Positions 54,339 to 64,000 of a DNA stretch of 64,000 nucleotides are shown in pieces. Source of the stretch: Lactuca virosa. Lineage: Eukaryota > Streptophyta > Magnoliopsida > Asterales > Asteraceae. The DNA lies in NCBI GenBank assembly GCA_928212115.1, contig CAKMRJ010005745.1, forward strand, positions 220,751,257 to 220,815,256. The letters are read 5' to 3'. The first letter of the stretch is position 1; each line of letters begins with the position of its first letter. A program made the position numbers and the translations under genes. The notes below the pieces were generated by a model. That model did not search any database. It worked only from the letters and a program-made list of their open reading frames with translations, and was not told where the DNA came from.

Positions 54339-57067
54339 CACCCTACAATTTATGTGTCTAGCTCGTGTGTTAAGTCTGGGTTAAAGCGGAATGGTACCTG
54401 ATGCTTTGCTGCATCGCTGGTCATACTAATAAATGATGCCTCGCTGTCTTGGCTGTTTACGGAGAGCCATGTGGCGGTGCTACATAGGGCTTGATAGTGT
54501 AGCTATTGTCAAGTGGTGCATAGCGATACTGCTGTCAGGAATTGGCCAGCGGGGTCGTTGAGGCCCGGGCAGTGAGCTGCTAGCGATAGGTGAGTAACAC
54601 GACTATTGAGAGTTGGGCAACAGTACTACCGAGAGTTGGACCATGCGGCTACTCTTTCAATCCGGAATACCAACGTCGCCTCGGGGATACACCATCATTC
54701 ATGGTGTCAGCTTTTTATGTACTTTACCTCTTCCCCCTTGGGAATAAAAATCACTTCTACATAGTGTCGTACCAACCCTATTCCCCCCCCCTTTTTTTCT
54801 TTATAGGAGGCGAAGAAAAGGAAAGACGGATGTGTAGCCGCTGAAAGGCGAGATACATAGCTGCTGGAAAGAGCTAGGCGACCCAAGTATTAACAAAAAC
54901 TGGTTGGCGCGGCTGCCGAGAGCTAGGCAGCGCGACTGCTAGTCCAACAACGTAACTACTGATGGCTAGGCCTTGCAGTTGCTGAGCTGGGCCGCATCGC
55001 TACTGAGATTCAGGCTGTGCAACCGTTGAGAACCAGGCAGCGCAACTGCTGAGGGCTAAGCAGCGAGACTAGCGAGGGTCGGTCAACATGAGTGGTGAGA
55101 GCTGAGTGGCAAGACTGCCTGAAGTTGGTCAACACAGCTGCTGATAGCCGAGCAACACAATTGTTGAGGGCTATTTCGAAATGCTTCACGAGTAGCAGTA
55201 GTAGTGTACTACTTTTCTCCCCCTCCTTTTTTTTTTGAAAATACCAAGCGTATTCTAAAATGTATTTGCTGAGCGGGGCTTGCGGTGTGCAGTCTTTAAA
55301 CAACTTATTTGGTCTTGCAAAGGTAGCCCATTTTATTTGTTGATGGAGTAGCCCAATAAAACGCAAATACTGATTTCGTGAAGCCCAAGATGGAATTGGA
55401 AGAAACCAACTTGAAGAATTAAGTCCATATGTGTTGTAAGGATTGTTTATAAAAACCCAAAGAGAAGCCAAAGCTGAGAAATACAGCCCATATGACCAGC
55501 CTAAATTTATTTTCTCCAATTTTGTGTTTGGTTGTATTGTACTAGACACCAAAGGTTGTAACATGTAGCCCATTTATAGGAATGATAGCCCAAAAAACTT
55601 ACAATCCATATATAACTTCCTTCTTCTTCTTCTTCTTTTTTTTTTTTTTGAACTGATTTTAATCAAACGTAGGGCCCACTGTTCTTCATATCAATTTTGA
55701 ATAAAAAGATTGCAGTTGTTCTTCACTGTCACGCGACTACAAATGGGTGATCAAAATGGGAACACCGACAGCTGTTGGTCAGAGCTTCTGGTGGCAATTT
55801 TGTGTTCTTCGTCGTCGATGCAGCAGGTCAAAGCGGCGACTCCGCCAGTGGCCTTGGGTGGAGATGGTCGGCGAACCAAGAAAATGGGAGGGCCGACGAT
55901 CACTGTAGCGGTGGAGCAGCGGTCGGCGGAAGGAACTGGTGATGCTCGGGTTTCGACCACCGGTGACGCGATCTGAGGTTTGCTGTCGGTGGGAGGTTAA
56001 AGGGAACAGATTGTCGTCCGTGGAGGAGTGACGATGATGTTGTGCAATTCCGATGGTGATGGCGACCGGCGCTGATTTGTCCGATGGATTTGGAGTTCAC
56101 CATGGTGGGAGTACAATAGCCGGCGACTGGGATTAGCGGGTGGTCTGGCGGTGTCGGGAGGTTACGAGGGGTTGCGATTGGTGTTGGAATTTGTTACCCG
56201 CAGATGGAGATTCGAGGTGCAGTTTTCACCGGCGGCGATTGCGCGAACACAGGAGGCCGGCGGTCGATTTTTCTTGAGTTCCGGTGGTCTAGGGTTCGTC
56301 GCTGGAGAGAGGCATGGTGAGTAGATCGGAGCAGCGACTCTGCCAATGGCGCTGGTTTACTGGGTAGGCGGTTGAAGGTCCGTACATGAGCTGGACGTAC
56401 ACGCCGGCGAAGGTGTTCGACCGTTGGTGACTCGGGCCAGCGATGATGGCGTTTGGCGTTGGAGCTGCTGTTGTTTCCTACCGTCGACAGGTGGTCAGCG
56501 GTAGTGATCAGGTTCTGGTGTGTCAAAGAGGAGGTGACCATGCGGACCCACCTTTTTACTTTTCTGCCAGCTCCTTTGACTGAGTGGGGCCCATACGCCT
56601 CTGAAGAATAGCATCACGTGGAGGCCAGCTGTGGTTTTTTGGCTTTGCATTAAGAATTGGCCAAGGTGGTCCCGCTGAAGGTGCTCGGTAGACCTGGTGG
56701 GCCCTGACCTTAGGTTTTGTCTTTTCTGTACATAGGAGATTGGATAAGATGGGTCAGCTTTGTTTTTGACTATGAAAGCTGTCATTTGTTTGTGTATTAT
56801 GCACCCTTCCCCTTCTTTTTTGTTTATTATTTTTCGAGATGGTGACCAGCAAGTAGTGTAAATGAGAGCTGTAAAAAATTTTATATTGTGCATATATATT
56901 ACTTTTATATGCATATATTTTTTCAAAAACCATTAACTAAAATGGTCCACTGATGTGAAATGCAACTTTTATCAGTGTTAACTTAGACGTTTTTGAATGT
57001 ACAACTTAAACAAACTTGTACACATAAACTCATTACTGAAGAATACATTAACTGAAAGTGGGTTAAG
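54339..57067 (-). other. Gy5 internal region, unrecognised
   Basis: GC-rich with pyrimidine tracts on the plus strand at about 54,783-54,802, 55,214-55,236, 55,620-55,650 and 56,804-56,822. Several open frames exist on both strands (for example 55,010-55,573 and 56,194-56,541 minus; 55,710-55,976 plus). None carries a motif I know. The minus frame 56,541-56,194 is Arg/Pro/His-rich and could be a by-product of composition. The region could include an accessory ORF, as some Tat/Ogre elements have, but I cannot support one. Confidence 0.4.
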
Positions 57068-57822
57068 TGTTGGATAACGTGTCTAAGTCCATAACTATTT
57101 CTGGTATGTACTTGACCCGACCCGGCATGGTCCATTTGGGTTGCATGGCACCATGCAATTGGATAAACTAAAATGAGAGAAATAACACTTATGGTTTATT
57201 AATATATTATAAGTTCTAACTATTAATAATATTATTAATTAGTTTGATCAAGAATTAATTTAGAATTAATAAGTGATCAAAAGATAACTAATAAATATAT
57301 GGGTAGATTATGTAAATCTTCCATATCTTATAAGTGGGCTAAGAGGCTCCATGGATTATCTAGTTGGGTTCCACCCATAGGATTGCTCCATGGGAGTTAC
57401 AACCCATGGGTCATGGAAATGAAGAGTCATGACACATTAGGGTTTACATGGTGTAACCTAGATGTGTCACACACTTATAAGAAACCCTTCTCCACCAAAA
57501 TTGGCTACACATAAGAAACAAGAGGGCTAGGCCGATTTTGCAAGTGTAAGATTTTCTCAAAGTTTACTCCAAAGCATTTGGTGTTGTGTGAAGCATTTGA
57601 GGCATCACACTTGGGGTGCTAGGCTCACAAGGTTTCAAGGATCATAATCAACAACAAGGTAAGTTATTCTATCTTTCATTCAGTTAAAAATGTTCCCCAT
57701 GTATGCTAGATAGGAATATAACCTTGGAATTCAACTTTGCATGATTATTAGACAAACATAGATCCAAGGTTATTAGGGTTGCATGTACACTTAGGAAGTG
57801 TTAGAATGCTCAAAACCCATCA
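57068..57822 (+). repeat. Co4 5' LTR (755 bp)
   Basis: TGTTGGATAACGTGTC...AAAACCCATCA; the first about 80 bp align with Co2 (shared TCCATAACTAT and GTATGTACTTGACCCGAC). A TATA-like CTTATAAG lies at 57,474-57,481. Perfect donor consensus AAG|GTAAGT at 57,659. Confidence 0.92.
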
Positions 57823-57823
57823 G

Positions 57824-57835
57824 TGGTATCAGAGG
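57824..57835 (+). other. Co4 primer binding site
   Basis: TGGTATCAGAGG after the LTR; last base differs from the usual C. Confidence 0.9.
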
Positions 57836-59101
57836 CCTAGGTTGTTTGTTGTTTTTTTTTTTTGTGCAAACAGCTTGAAAAAAAAAATCGTTAAATTACA
57901 AGTTTTTTTTTAAGTGTAATTTTTGATTCTTGAAAGTGTTCATATTCATGTTCTTGAACTTATAAAGATTAGATGATCATAGGAATTTTTGTAACCTTCA
58001 TGGTAGTTTTATTCATGATCATAATGTGTTTTAATGGAGTCCATAACTTGTCTCAAGTTATGGAAAACCAAAAGTCTCACTTTTATTAAAGCCATTAAAA
58101 GACACAAGAGTTATAAAAATGAAGAGTGTCTTCATTTTTATTACTCAATTAATTCATAAGTTATAAGAAATGAAAGTTTGGAAGTTTACAAAACTTGCCC
58201 TCAAGTTTTAAACATGTAAAGTCTTGATTAAAACTTTAGTTCCAACCTTAGAATTTAAAAGTTAAAATTCAACCCTTATACTTTATATATTATAAGTTAC
58301 TAATAATATATTTGTATAACAACAAGTCGTCTTACCGCTAGTATGCTCATTCACGAACCGGTCTATAAGGGGGTATAAGGTTGTTGCCTATAAAAATGGC
58401 AACTTAATGGGTGTCCACTCTCACCCACCGCTTCCTTGATCGGTGGAGGGTCGTTAGCCGAACGGGTAAGACAAGGACTTATAAATTCTCATTAAAAGTA
58501 TGATGAATATATAAAGTAACTAAATGCTTTATTAAATCCCAATCTTAGTACTTTAGGAAAATGTGAATAAGGTGCTAATCCATGAAATTACACTTTACAC
58601 TTTGTTTAAGTCGTTGGTGGAGCGGTGTGGTTAACCGCACACTAACTTGGACTTAACAAGGTAGGTAAAGGGTGACTTAAGGTTACCATAGCATCGGTGG
58701 AGCGGGTGTGGTTACCGGCACATCGATTGAGTGATAAACCTTGAGGGTACCAAGTGATTTGCATGGGTTACTTCACACCCTCGTTTTGTGATCCTGGTAT
58801 CAGTCACAAAACTTGGGAGGCACACTCGAGATTGAAACATGCCTTTGAAAAGTTTCATTGAATCTCAAAAGAATCTAGGAATTTCTAAGAACCAATTAAA
58901 AACCTATATTTATATTTCGTTTTTCTGGTAGGAAATTGGTGAATCGTCATTCACCTACATTTCAAATATGTTATAGCTTGGATTACGGCATACCTCTTCT
59001 AAGTTATAATATATTGTGATTGGATCCTAGCCTTAATATACATTTGGGTGTTTTATTAAGGACTCTCTTATATCTAAACTAATCTTGTTCTCTTCTTTCA
59101 G
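57836..59101 (+). other. Co4 structured leader
   Basis: Hairpins: CCATAACTTG/CAAGTTATGG (58,041-58,063), AAAACTTG/CAAGTTTT (58,190-58,209), GTTGCC/GGCAAC around TATAAAAAT (58,383-58,403), GTTGGTG/CACTAAC (58,613-58,646), ATCGGTG/CATCGAT (58,693-58,727), GTTTTGTGA/TCACAAAAC (58,783-58,812) and a stem around ATTACGGCATACC (58,963-59,015). It ends with a pyrimidine tract and TTTCAG directly before the gag ATG. Confidence 0.85.
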
Positions 59102-59985
59102 ATGTCTTCAAACAATGCTGCTTCTGGCTCTAATCCTAATGGCTCCTTTACCCTTATGAACTTGTGTGGGAAAGTCACTTTTGATGGATCCAACTTCAAT
59201 GAATGGATCAGAAACATCAGGGATGATTACCCGCTACGAGAGACAAAGAATATGTCCTTGACAAGGAGCTTTAAGGAGATTGATGAGACCACTGCAACTC
59301 CCCAGGAGATCGCTGACTTCCGGGCACATGAAAGGGATGCTAAAAAAAGTGGCATGCATCATGTTGGCCACCATGACAGCGGAACTCCAAAAGTCCTATG
59401 CGGACTTCTACCCTTTTGAAATGCACCAAGATCTGATGGAAAGATACCATCAAAGTGCAACGACAAGAGAGGTATGAAATCATATGCTCTATCATAACAA
59501 CCATGATGAAGGACGGGGAATCCGTCACGAGCCACATGCAGAAAATGCAAAGGTATGTGGATCGGTTGCTGAAGGTTAATGTGAACTTCCCTGAGGAGCT
59601 TGCAATAGATATCATTTTGCACTCCTTACCATCGTGCTATGATCAATTCCGCATGCATGACATATCACATGAATAAGGAAGAGGTCACACTCAGCAAACT
59701 CAGGGACTTCAAGACCGCAGAGAAACAGGTTTAAGGGTAAAGTCGGTTGTTTAACCCTCCTACTCACACTCGCCGCCCCGGTTTTTTTGGCAATCGGGGA
59801 AGGTAGAGGGAAGAGAGAAAGAAGCTCTTCGAAGGTTACCAAGGCTAGGACCCTTGATGGCTCTTCTTCAAGTGGAACCAAGAAAGGTTTTGTCACTCCT
59901 TCTTCTGACCCTAAAGAGGCTGAATGCTTCTATTGCCATGAAAAGTCACATTGGAAGTGAACTGCCCAAAGTACCAGCAAGATGG
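59102..59985 (+). pseudogene. Co4 gag
   Basis: ATG at 59,102 (MSSNNAASGSNPNGSF), then KVTFDGSNFNEWIRNIR, the usual Copia gag opening. Frames shift near 59,350 and 59,460. Later pieces carry MKDGESVTSHMQKMQRYVDR and ELAIDIILHSLPSCYDQF (59,455-59,676), the conserved UBN2-like gag core. A zinc-knuckle piece CFYCHEKSHWK is at about 59,929-59,961, where a stop and frame change remove the last Cys from the frame (AACTGCCCAAAG continues in another frame). Length is normal for a Copia gag, so it is broken by point changes, not by large deletion. Confidence 0.9.
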
Positions 59986-60477
59986 AAGGATGGGAAAGTT
60001 AAACCCCAACCATGCAGGTATTTACAACAATCTTATCTAATAACTCACCCCATTCTAACTCTTTGGGTCCTGATACCGGGTTGTGGGTTCATATTGTTCT
60101 GATTTGCAGGGGACTACGAAGAAGTGAGAATGTGGAGCATGGAAGAATTAACTTAATCATGGGGAATAGGGAAAGCTTTACCTGTCACCAAGATTGGAGT
60201 TTTACTTTATCGCTAAGTAGTGGGTTTAGTTTAGATTTGAATAAATGTTGTTATTCGCCAGAAATGGCAAGAAATATTATTTCCTTTCATGCATTTATAA
60301 AACAGGTTTCACCTTTTCATTTGATAATGAAGTTGGTTCGATTAATGCTTTCTTTAATAATGTTCTTTATTTTAAAGCATTACCTTGTGATGGTGTGTAT
60401 GAAACTGATCTGTGGTTGATAACTTAGAAAATAATGTATTGTGTATTGATTCTGTTAATGATAATAACTTGGATAAA
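59986..60477 (+). pseudogene. Co4 aspartic protease region
   Basis: Asp-Thr-Gly codons at 60,072-60,080 in one frame, with the surrounding PDTG and VHIV remnants of the Copia protease active site. Downstream pieces (NIISFHAFIKQ, FSFDNEVGSINAFFNN, FKALPCDGVYE) match the protease-integrase linker of plant Copia elements but sit in several frames. Confidence 0.75.
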
Positions 60478-61354
60478 GCATCATTATGGCATTGTCGTCT
60501 TGGACATATAAGCAAGAAACGCATAGGCCAACTCCAAAAGGATGGAGTATTGGAGTCATTTGACCTAAAGTCAGATGATAGTTGAGAATCATGTTACTTG
60601 GAAAAATGACAAAGTCACCCTTCACAGGTTCTTGTGAGAGGGGTGAAGGTTTGTTGGATCTTATACACACAGATGTGGTGGGGCCCTTCAAAACATGCCA
60701 CAAAGGGATGCTAATCGTTATTATTTGACTTTTACTGATGATTACAGTAGATATGGATATGTCTACTTAATCAAGCATAAGTCAGAGACTTTTGAGAGGT
60801 TTAAAGAGTTTAAACAGGAAGTCGAGAATCAATTGGGCAGGAACATTAGAGGAACATTAAGATGCTTCGATCCGATCGACGGTGGTGAGTATCTTAGTTC
60901 AGAGTTCCTCGACTATCTTAGGGAATGTGGGATTGTCTCACAATTGACACCTCCCAGGACACCACAGTTGAATGGTGTAGTGAGAGGCGTAATCGAACCT
61001 TGTTGGATATGGTTCGTTCCATGATGAGTCGAGCTTCGCTACCAATCTCATTTTGGGGGTATGCCTTAGAGACTGCCGCCCATATCCTTAATCTAGTTCC
61101 CACAAAGAAAGTTGCCAAAAACTCCTCATGAGATGTGGACTGGTAAAGTACCCAAACTAGACCACATTAAGATTTGGGGTTGCGAGGCTTTCGTGAGACG
61201 CGAGACTCATGATAAGCTCGAACCTCGAAGTGAGAGGTGTATTTTCATCGGCTACCCACAGAAATCCTTTGGTTACCTTTCTACAGACCTAGTGAGAATG
61301 TGGTCTTTTGTAGCTAGGAGGGCTTTCTTTCGAGCGGAGAGAGAGAGTTCATAA
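60478..61354 (+). pseudogene. Co4 integrase
   Basis: Pre-integrase zinc region LWHCRLGHISKKRIGQLQKD (60,478-60,540). Catalytic core YYLTFTDDYSRYGYVYLIKH (first Asp, from 60,718). The second Asp region is altered: CFDPIDGGEYLSSEF, where an SDRGGEY-like motif is expected. The third, Glu, lies in CSERRNRTLLDMVRSMM (60,970-61,030) in a shifted frame. The C-terminal part (HEMWTGKVPKLDHIKIWGCE, 61,118-61,178) has ERCIFIGYPQKSFGY after it and fits the GKGYP-like module of Copia elements. At least three shifts. Confidence 0.9.
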
Positions 61355-61542
61355 GCCAAGGAGACAGTGGGAGCAAGTTGACCTTGAAGAAATTCAAGAG
61401 TCAAGTGGTGAAGGAACTTCAAAACCTAGCACTCAACTTGAGGAGGAAACTCTTGTTGAGCCCAATTGACAAGTCTGTACCTCTGAGGCGTTTCCACAAG
61501 GGTTAGGAATGCACCTGCGCATTTCTATATGGATTCCATATT

Positions 61543-62440
61543 ATGCGGAAGGTGATACACTTATCAATGATGAGACTGATAGGTCTGGATGAACCTAACA
61601 GTTACGTGGAAGCCATGGCAGGCCCTGAGTCAGCCAAGTGGAAAGAGGCAATGGGACAGCGAGATACAGTCCAGTATGACAATCAAGTTTTGGACTTGGT
61701 TGAGAATGTACCAGGTCGTAAGACTATAGGGTGCAAAATGGATCTTCAAAAAGAAAGAAGACCACATGGATGGTAAGTACACACTTATAAGGCACGACTG
61801 GTTGCAAAGGGGTTTCTCACAAACTTGGGACGTTGATTTATGAAGGACCTTTTCTCCAGTGGCCAAGATTAAATCTATTAGGGTTCTGTTAGCCCATAGC
61901 TGCATTTCATTACTATGAAATATGGCCAAATGGATGTCAAAACCGCTTTCCTTAATGGAAATTGGCTGAGGATGTTTACTGAGTCAGCCATAGGTTTTGT
62001 CAATATACAGAGTACCCTAATAAAGTGTGTAAGCTTGAGAAATCCATTTATGGGTTAAAGCAAAGCACCTCGCAGATGGAATCTTTGCTTTGATGAGAAA
62101 GTCAAAGGAATTTGGCTTTTTTAGGAGTGAAGATGACATCTTGTGTATATGTCAAGGCTAGGTGGGAGTATAGTTAGCTTTTTGGTATTGTATGTGGATG
62201 ACATACTACTCATAGGAAATGACATCCCAACTCTGTAGGAAGTTTAAGTCCTGGCTGGGGAAGTGTTTTCTCTATGAAGGACCTAGGAGAAGCTGCCTAT
62301 ATTCTAGGGATAAGGATCTTGAGAGGACCGGAGTAAAAGACTAATTGGACTTAGTCCGAGTTACCTACTTGATAAGGTTGCTGAAGAGATTCGGCCATGC
62401 AGGACTCCAAGAAAGGAGAGTTACCCATCCAGAGTAACGC
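61543..62440 (+). pseudogene. Co4 reverse transcriptase
   Basis: RT N-terminal part SYVEAMAGPESAKWKEAMG and VPGRKTIGCKMDLQ (61,591-61,750). Motif A region MDVKTAFLNGNW (about 61,934) keeps its Asp. Motif C YVDDILLIGND (62,190-62,222) is intact. Between and after these are many stops and shifts. YVDD is the Copia-type RT active site. Confidence 0.9.
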
Positions 62441-62639
62441 CAGATTGAGTAAAGACACAAAGCCCTAGTTACTGAGGTGAGATGGCAGAAATGAGTTGAA
62501 TACCTTATTGCTTTCTGCTGTAGGGATCGATCATGTATGCTATGACGTGTTACTCGACACTGATGTAGCCTTTTCTTTGAGAAATGGTTAGCAGGTATCA
62601 GGGGAACCCCCTGGCAAGGCACACTGGACTGCGGTAAAG

Positions 62640-63190
62640 ACTATCCTCAAGTACCTACGGAGGACTAAGGACTGTGTCTTACCCTCGGTGGGAGTGAAAG
62701 ACTTGAGAGTTGTAGGGTATAGCGATGCTAGCTTTCCGACTATAGGGATAATTTCCGCTGCTCTCAGTCAGGCGGGTCTTTACCTTAAATGGGGAGGAGC
62801 AATTTCTTGGAAGAGTTCACGCAAGAGACATTGGCCGATTCAACTTGCGAATCGAGTATATAGCAGCTAGCGACGGCAAGCAAAGGAGGCGTATGGCTGA
62901 AGAACTTCATTGGAGACCTTGGAGTTGTACCAGCTATTAAAGAGCCAATGGAAAATTTTATGATTAGTGAAAAGTGCAGTTGCCTTAGCCATGAAAAAAC
63001 CAAGTGGATCCGGGAGATCTAGAACACCTCGAACAGAAAATACCATTTCATCGACACTGAATAGAGAAGGACTCCTCGTGGCAAAGGGGTATCATCGGAT
63101 GAGAATCCAGCAGATCCCCTCACGAAGGGACTGACTCGGGGTTAAGCATCTCCAGCATGCTCGGAGCATAGGGCTGAAGGATGATATTAG
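62640..63190 (+). pseudogene. Co4 RNase H and polyprotein C-terminus
   Basis: VVGYSDASF (62,707-62,733) carries the first RNase H Asp; GAISWKSS (about 62,795) follows. The last recognisable part (PLTKGLT, about 63,115-63,135) is the usual C-terminus of Copia polyproteins. Several frames, not functional. Confidence 0.85.
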
Positions 63191-64000
63191 ATTTAGTAGT
63201 TAGATAACCTTGAAAATTTCTAAAAGTGTAATTGACATAGATGATGAATAAAAGGTGTTTTTATTTTATTTCTGAGTAAAGTGTTGCTATCTCTTGTCGA
63301 TCGTTTACTATATTTCTTTTGCATGTTTTGACTCCAGAATAATTATGTTTGGTAATATATTATTCGAACCTCCACAGTCGGTCATATGTCGGAAGGTAGG
63401 TATGAATCAATACTTGTTCATGATTGGTTGCAGGAGGTCTAAGTTGTTGGACATGGCTAAAACACTCATGAGTGCTCATAAGTTTGAGCATTGGACTAAC
63501 CACGCTCAATGGAATCACTTCATGGAATTTATCTCGAGTGATGTGAGACGGTAATATCACATCTAAGTCTTCAAACCTAGATATATGATTTGTTACTTAT
63601 GAGTTGGTTATGCATTGATTGTACGAAAACGCATTGGTAACTCGATGTTATAAAACGTGCTTTGTGTATAATTCCCATGTTAGAAACAAACATATATGGT
63701 CAAAGTTTATCTGTTCCTTCTTGGATTAGAAGCTGATATCTGGGCCCCTCGATGATTTTGTTTTGACCTATGTACGGGGCCCGGTCAGAAACTAAGTTGC
63801 TGGTCAATTGAGTTCTATGTCAAACAAATCGGAAATCGGGGAAAACCAACTGTGGACCACAAAGTAAGACACTGTTCCATGTATTTGTCCGGCTGATATC
63901 TAGAACAGAGGGATTATATGATCACTTATCTTAAATGGGCGTATCATCATTCTTCTCAGTTCCGAGAGACCTTGAAAAGAGCTACGATTGCCGATCGGTT
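63191..64000 (+). other. Co4 3' untranslated tail
   Basis: Collinear with the tails of Co2 (23,680-24,540) and Co3 (48,330-49,150). It includes the AATAAAA/TTTTTATT hairpin with GGTG loop (63,247-63,265), the CCTCCACAGTCGGTCATATG phrase, the ACGAAAACGCATTGGTAACTC phrase and GGGCCCCTCGATGATT. No reading frame. The window ends before the 3' LTR. Confidence 0.85.

Larger units (their letters stand above)
51919..57067 (-). mobile_element. Gy5: GC-rich LTR element, probably Tat/Ogre-like, 3' part only
   Basis: Inserted in the Gy4 3' LTR at 51,918/51,919 (left flank GAAAG). A candidate LTR 51,919-52,554 has inverted ends TGATG...CATCA and is followed by a pyrimidine run on the plus strand, AGTCCCCCC, which on the minus strand is a purine tract reading into the LTR. 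The element therefore lies on the minus strand with its 3' LTR on the left. Long tandem repeats next to the 3' LTR are known from plant Tat/Ogre elements. No gag-pol is in view because Co4 interrupts at 57,067. Family assignment is inference. Confidence 0.65.
57068..64000 (+). mobile_element. Co4: Copia element with frameshifted gag-pol, 3' end beyond the window
   Basis: 5' LTR 57,068-57,822, primer site, hairpin leader, gag, protease, integrase, RT, RNase H, tail. PR-IN-RT order defines Ty1/Copia. LTR, leader and tail are related to Co1-Co3, so this is the nearest thing to an autonomous partner in the window. Frameshifts and stops break every domain, and this copy is inactive. The 3' LTR is not reached. 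Confidence 0.93.

Noticed and set aside
55010..55573. A 187-codon minus-strand open frame in Gy5
   Set aside because: No recognisable domain and no supporting copy in the window. It crosses pyrimidine tracts and unique low-information sequence, so I kept it only as part of the unassigned Gy5 region.
59340..59896. Minus-strand open frames across Co4 gag
   Set aside because: Shadows of the plus-strand gag.

Overview
The window is a eukaryotic, almost certainly plant, intergenic block made of nested LTR retrotransposons. I found no host gene, tRNA, rRNA or CRISPR array. Every family whose primer site is visible has one matching initiator Met-tRNA (TGGTATCAGAGC or a close variant). The LTRs carry plant-type TATA boxes, and all coding remnants are gag/pol fragments. 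A large-genome eudicot fits; the palindrome ACTCGNCGAGT and the style of the elements make me suspect an Asteraceae (lettuce-like) genome, but that is inference.

Layout. I use Gy for Gypsy and Co for Copia. Gy1 (+, 5,250-35,908) is the outermost element of the left half. Its 5' LTR is cut by Co1 (-, 1-5,249) and its 3' LTR by Gy2 (-, 10,491-35,514). Gy2's integrase is split by Gy3 (-, 13,099-27,556), and Gy3's 5' LTR is split by Co2 (+, 17,638-25,330), so four levels are stacked. Gy2 also carries a 210-bp hAT-type MITE in its 5' LTR. A 0.7-kb unassigned spacer (35,909-36,611) leads to Gy4 (+, 36,612-51,918 and beyond). Gy4's integrase is split by Co3 (+, 42,305-49,941) and its 3' LTR by Gy5 (-, 51,919-57,067), a GC-rich element with three tandem-repeat arrays. 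Gy5 is cut by Co4 (+, 57,068 to the window end). Target-site duplications are readable for Gy2 (GAGGC), Co3 (ATAAC), Co2 (TCAT plus one mismatched base) and the MITE (8 bp, one mismatch).

Coding state. Gy2 is the most complete Gypsy (gag, protease, RT, RNase H, integrase) but is frameshifted, lacks part of the RT palm and has Val in place of the expected catalytic Glu of integrase. Gy1 keeps only gag. Gy3 keeps a 1.4-kb gag-side remnant. Gy4 has gag, protease and integrase pieces but no RT. Co4 has a frameshifted complete gag-pol order (gag, PR, IN, RT with YVDD, RNase H). Co1, Co2 and Co3 keep only a gag-like remnant and about 6 kb of non-coding internal sequence. Nothing looks able to make an intact polyprotein.

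Most interesting signal. The non-coding internal region of Co1/Co2/Co3, and the leader and tail of Co4, is a string of short hairpins. Several families have conserved loops and stems that differ between copies but still pair (for example ACTGCC/GGCAGT in Co3 versus GTTGCC/GGCAAC in Co4, around the same TATAAAA loop). This looks like selected RNA structure in a non-autonomous Copia family. In addition, every Copia LTR has a conserved AAG|GTATGT or AAG|GTAAGT donor-like site, and Co4 has an acceptor-like tract ending directly at its gag ATG. The hairpin leader could therefore be a spliceable intron.
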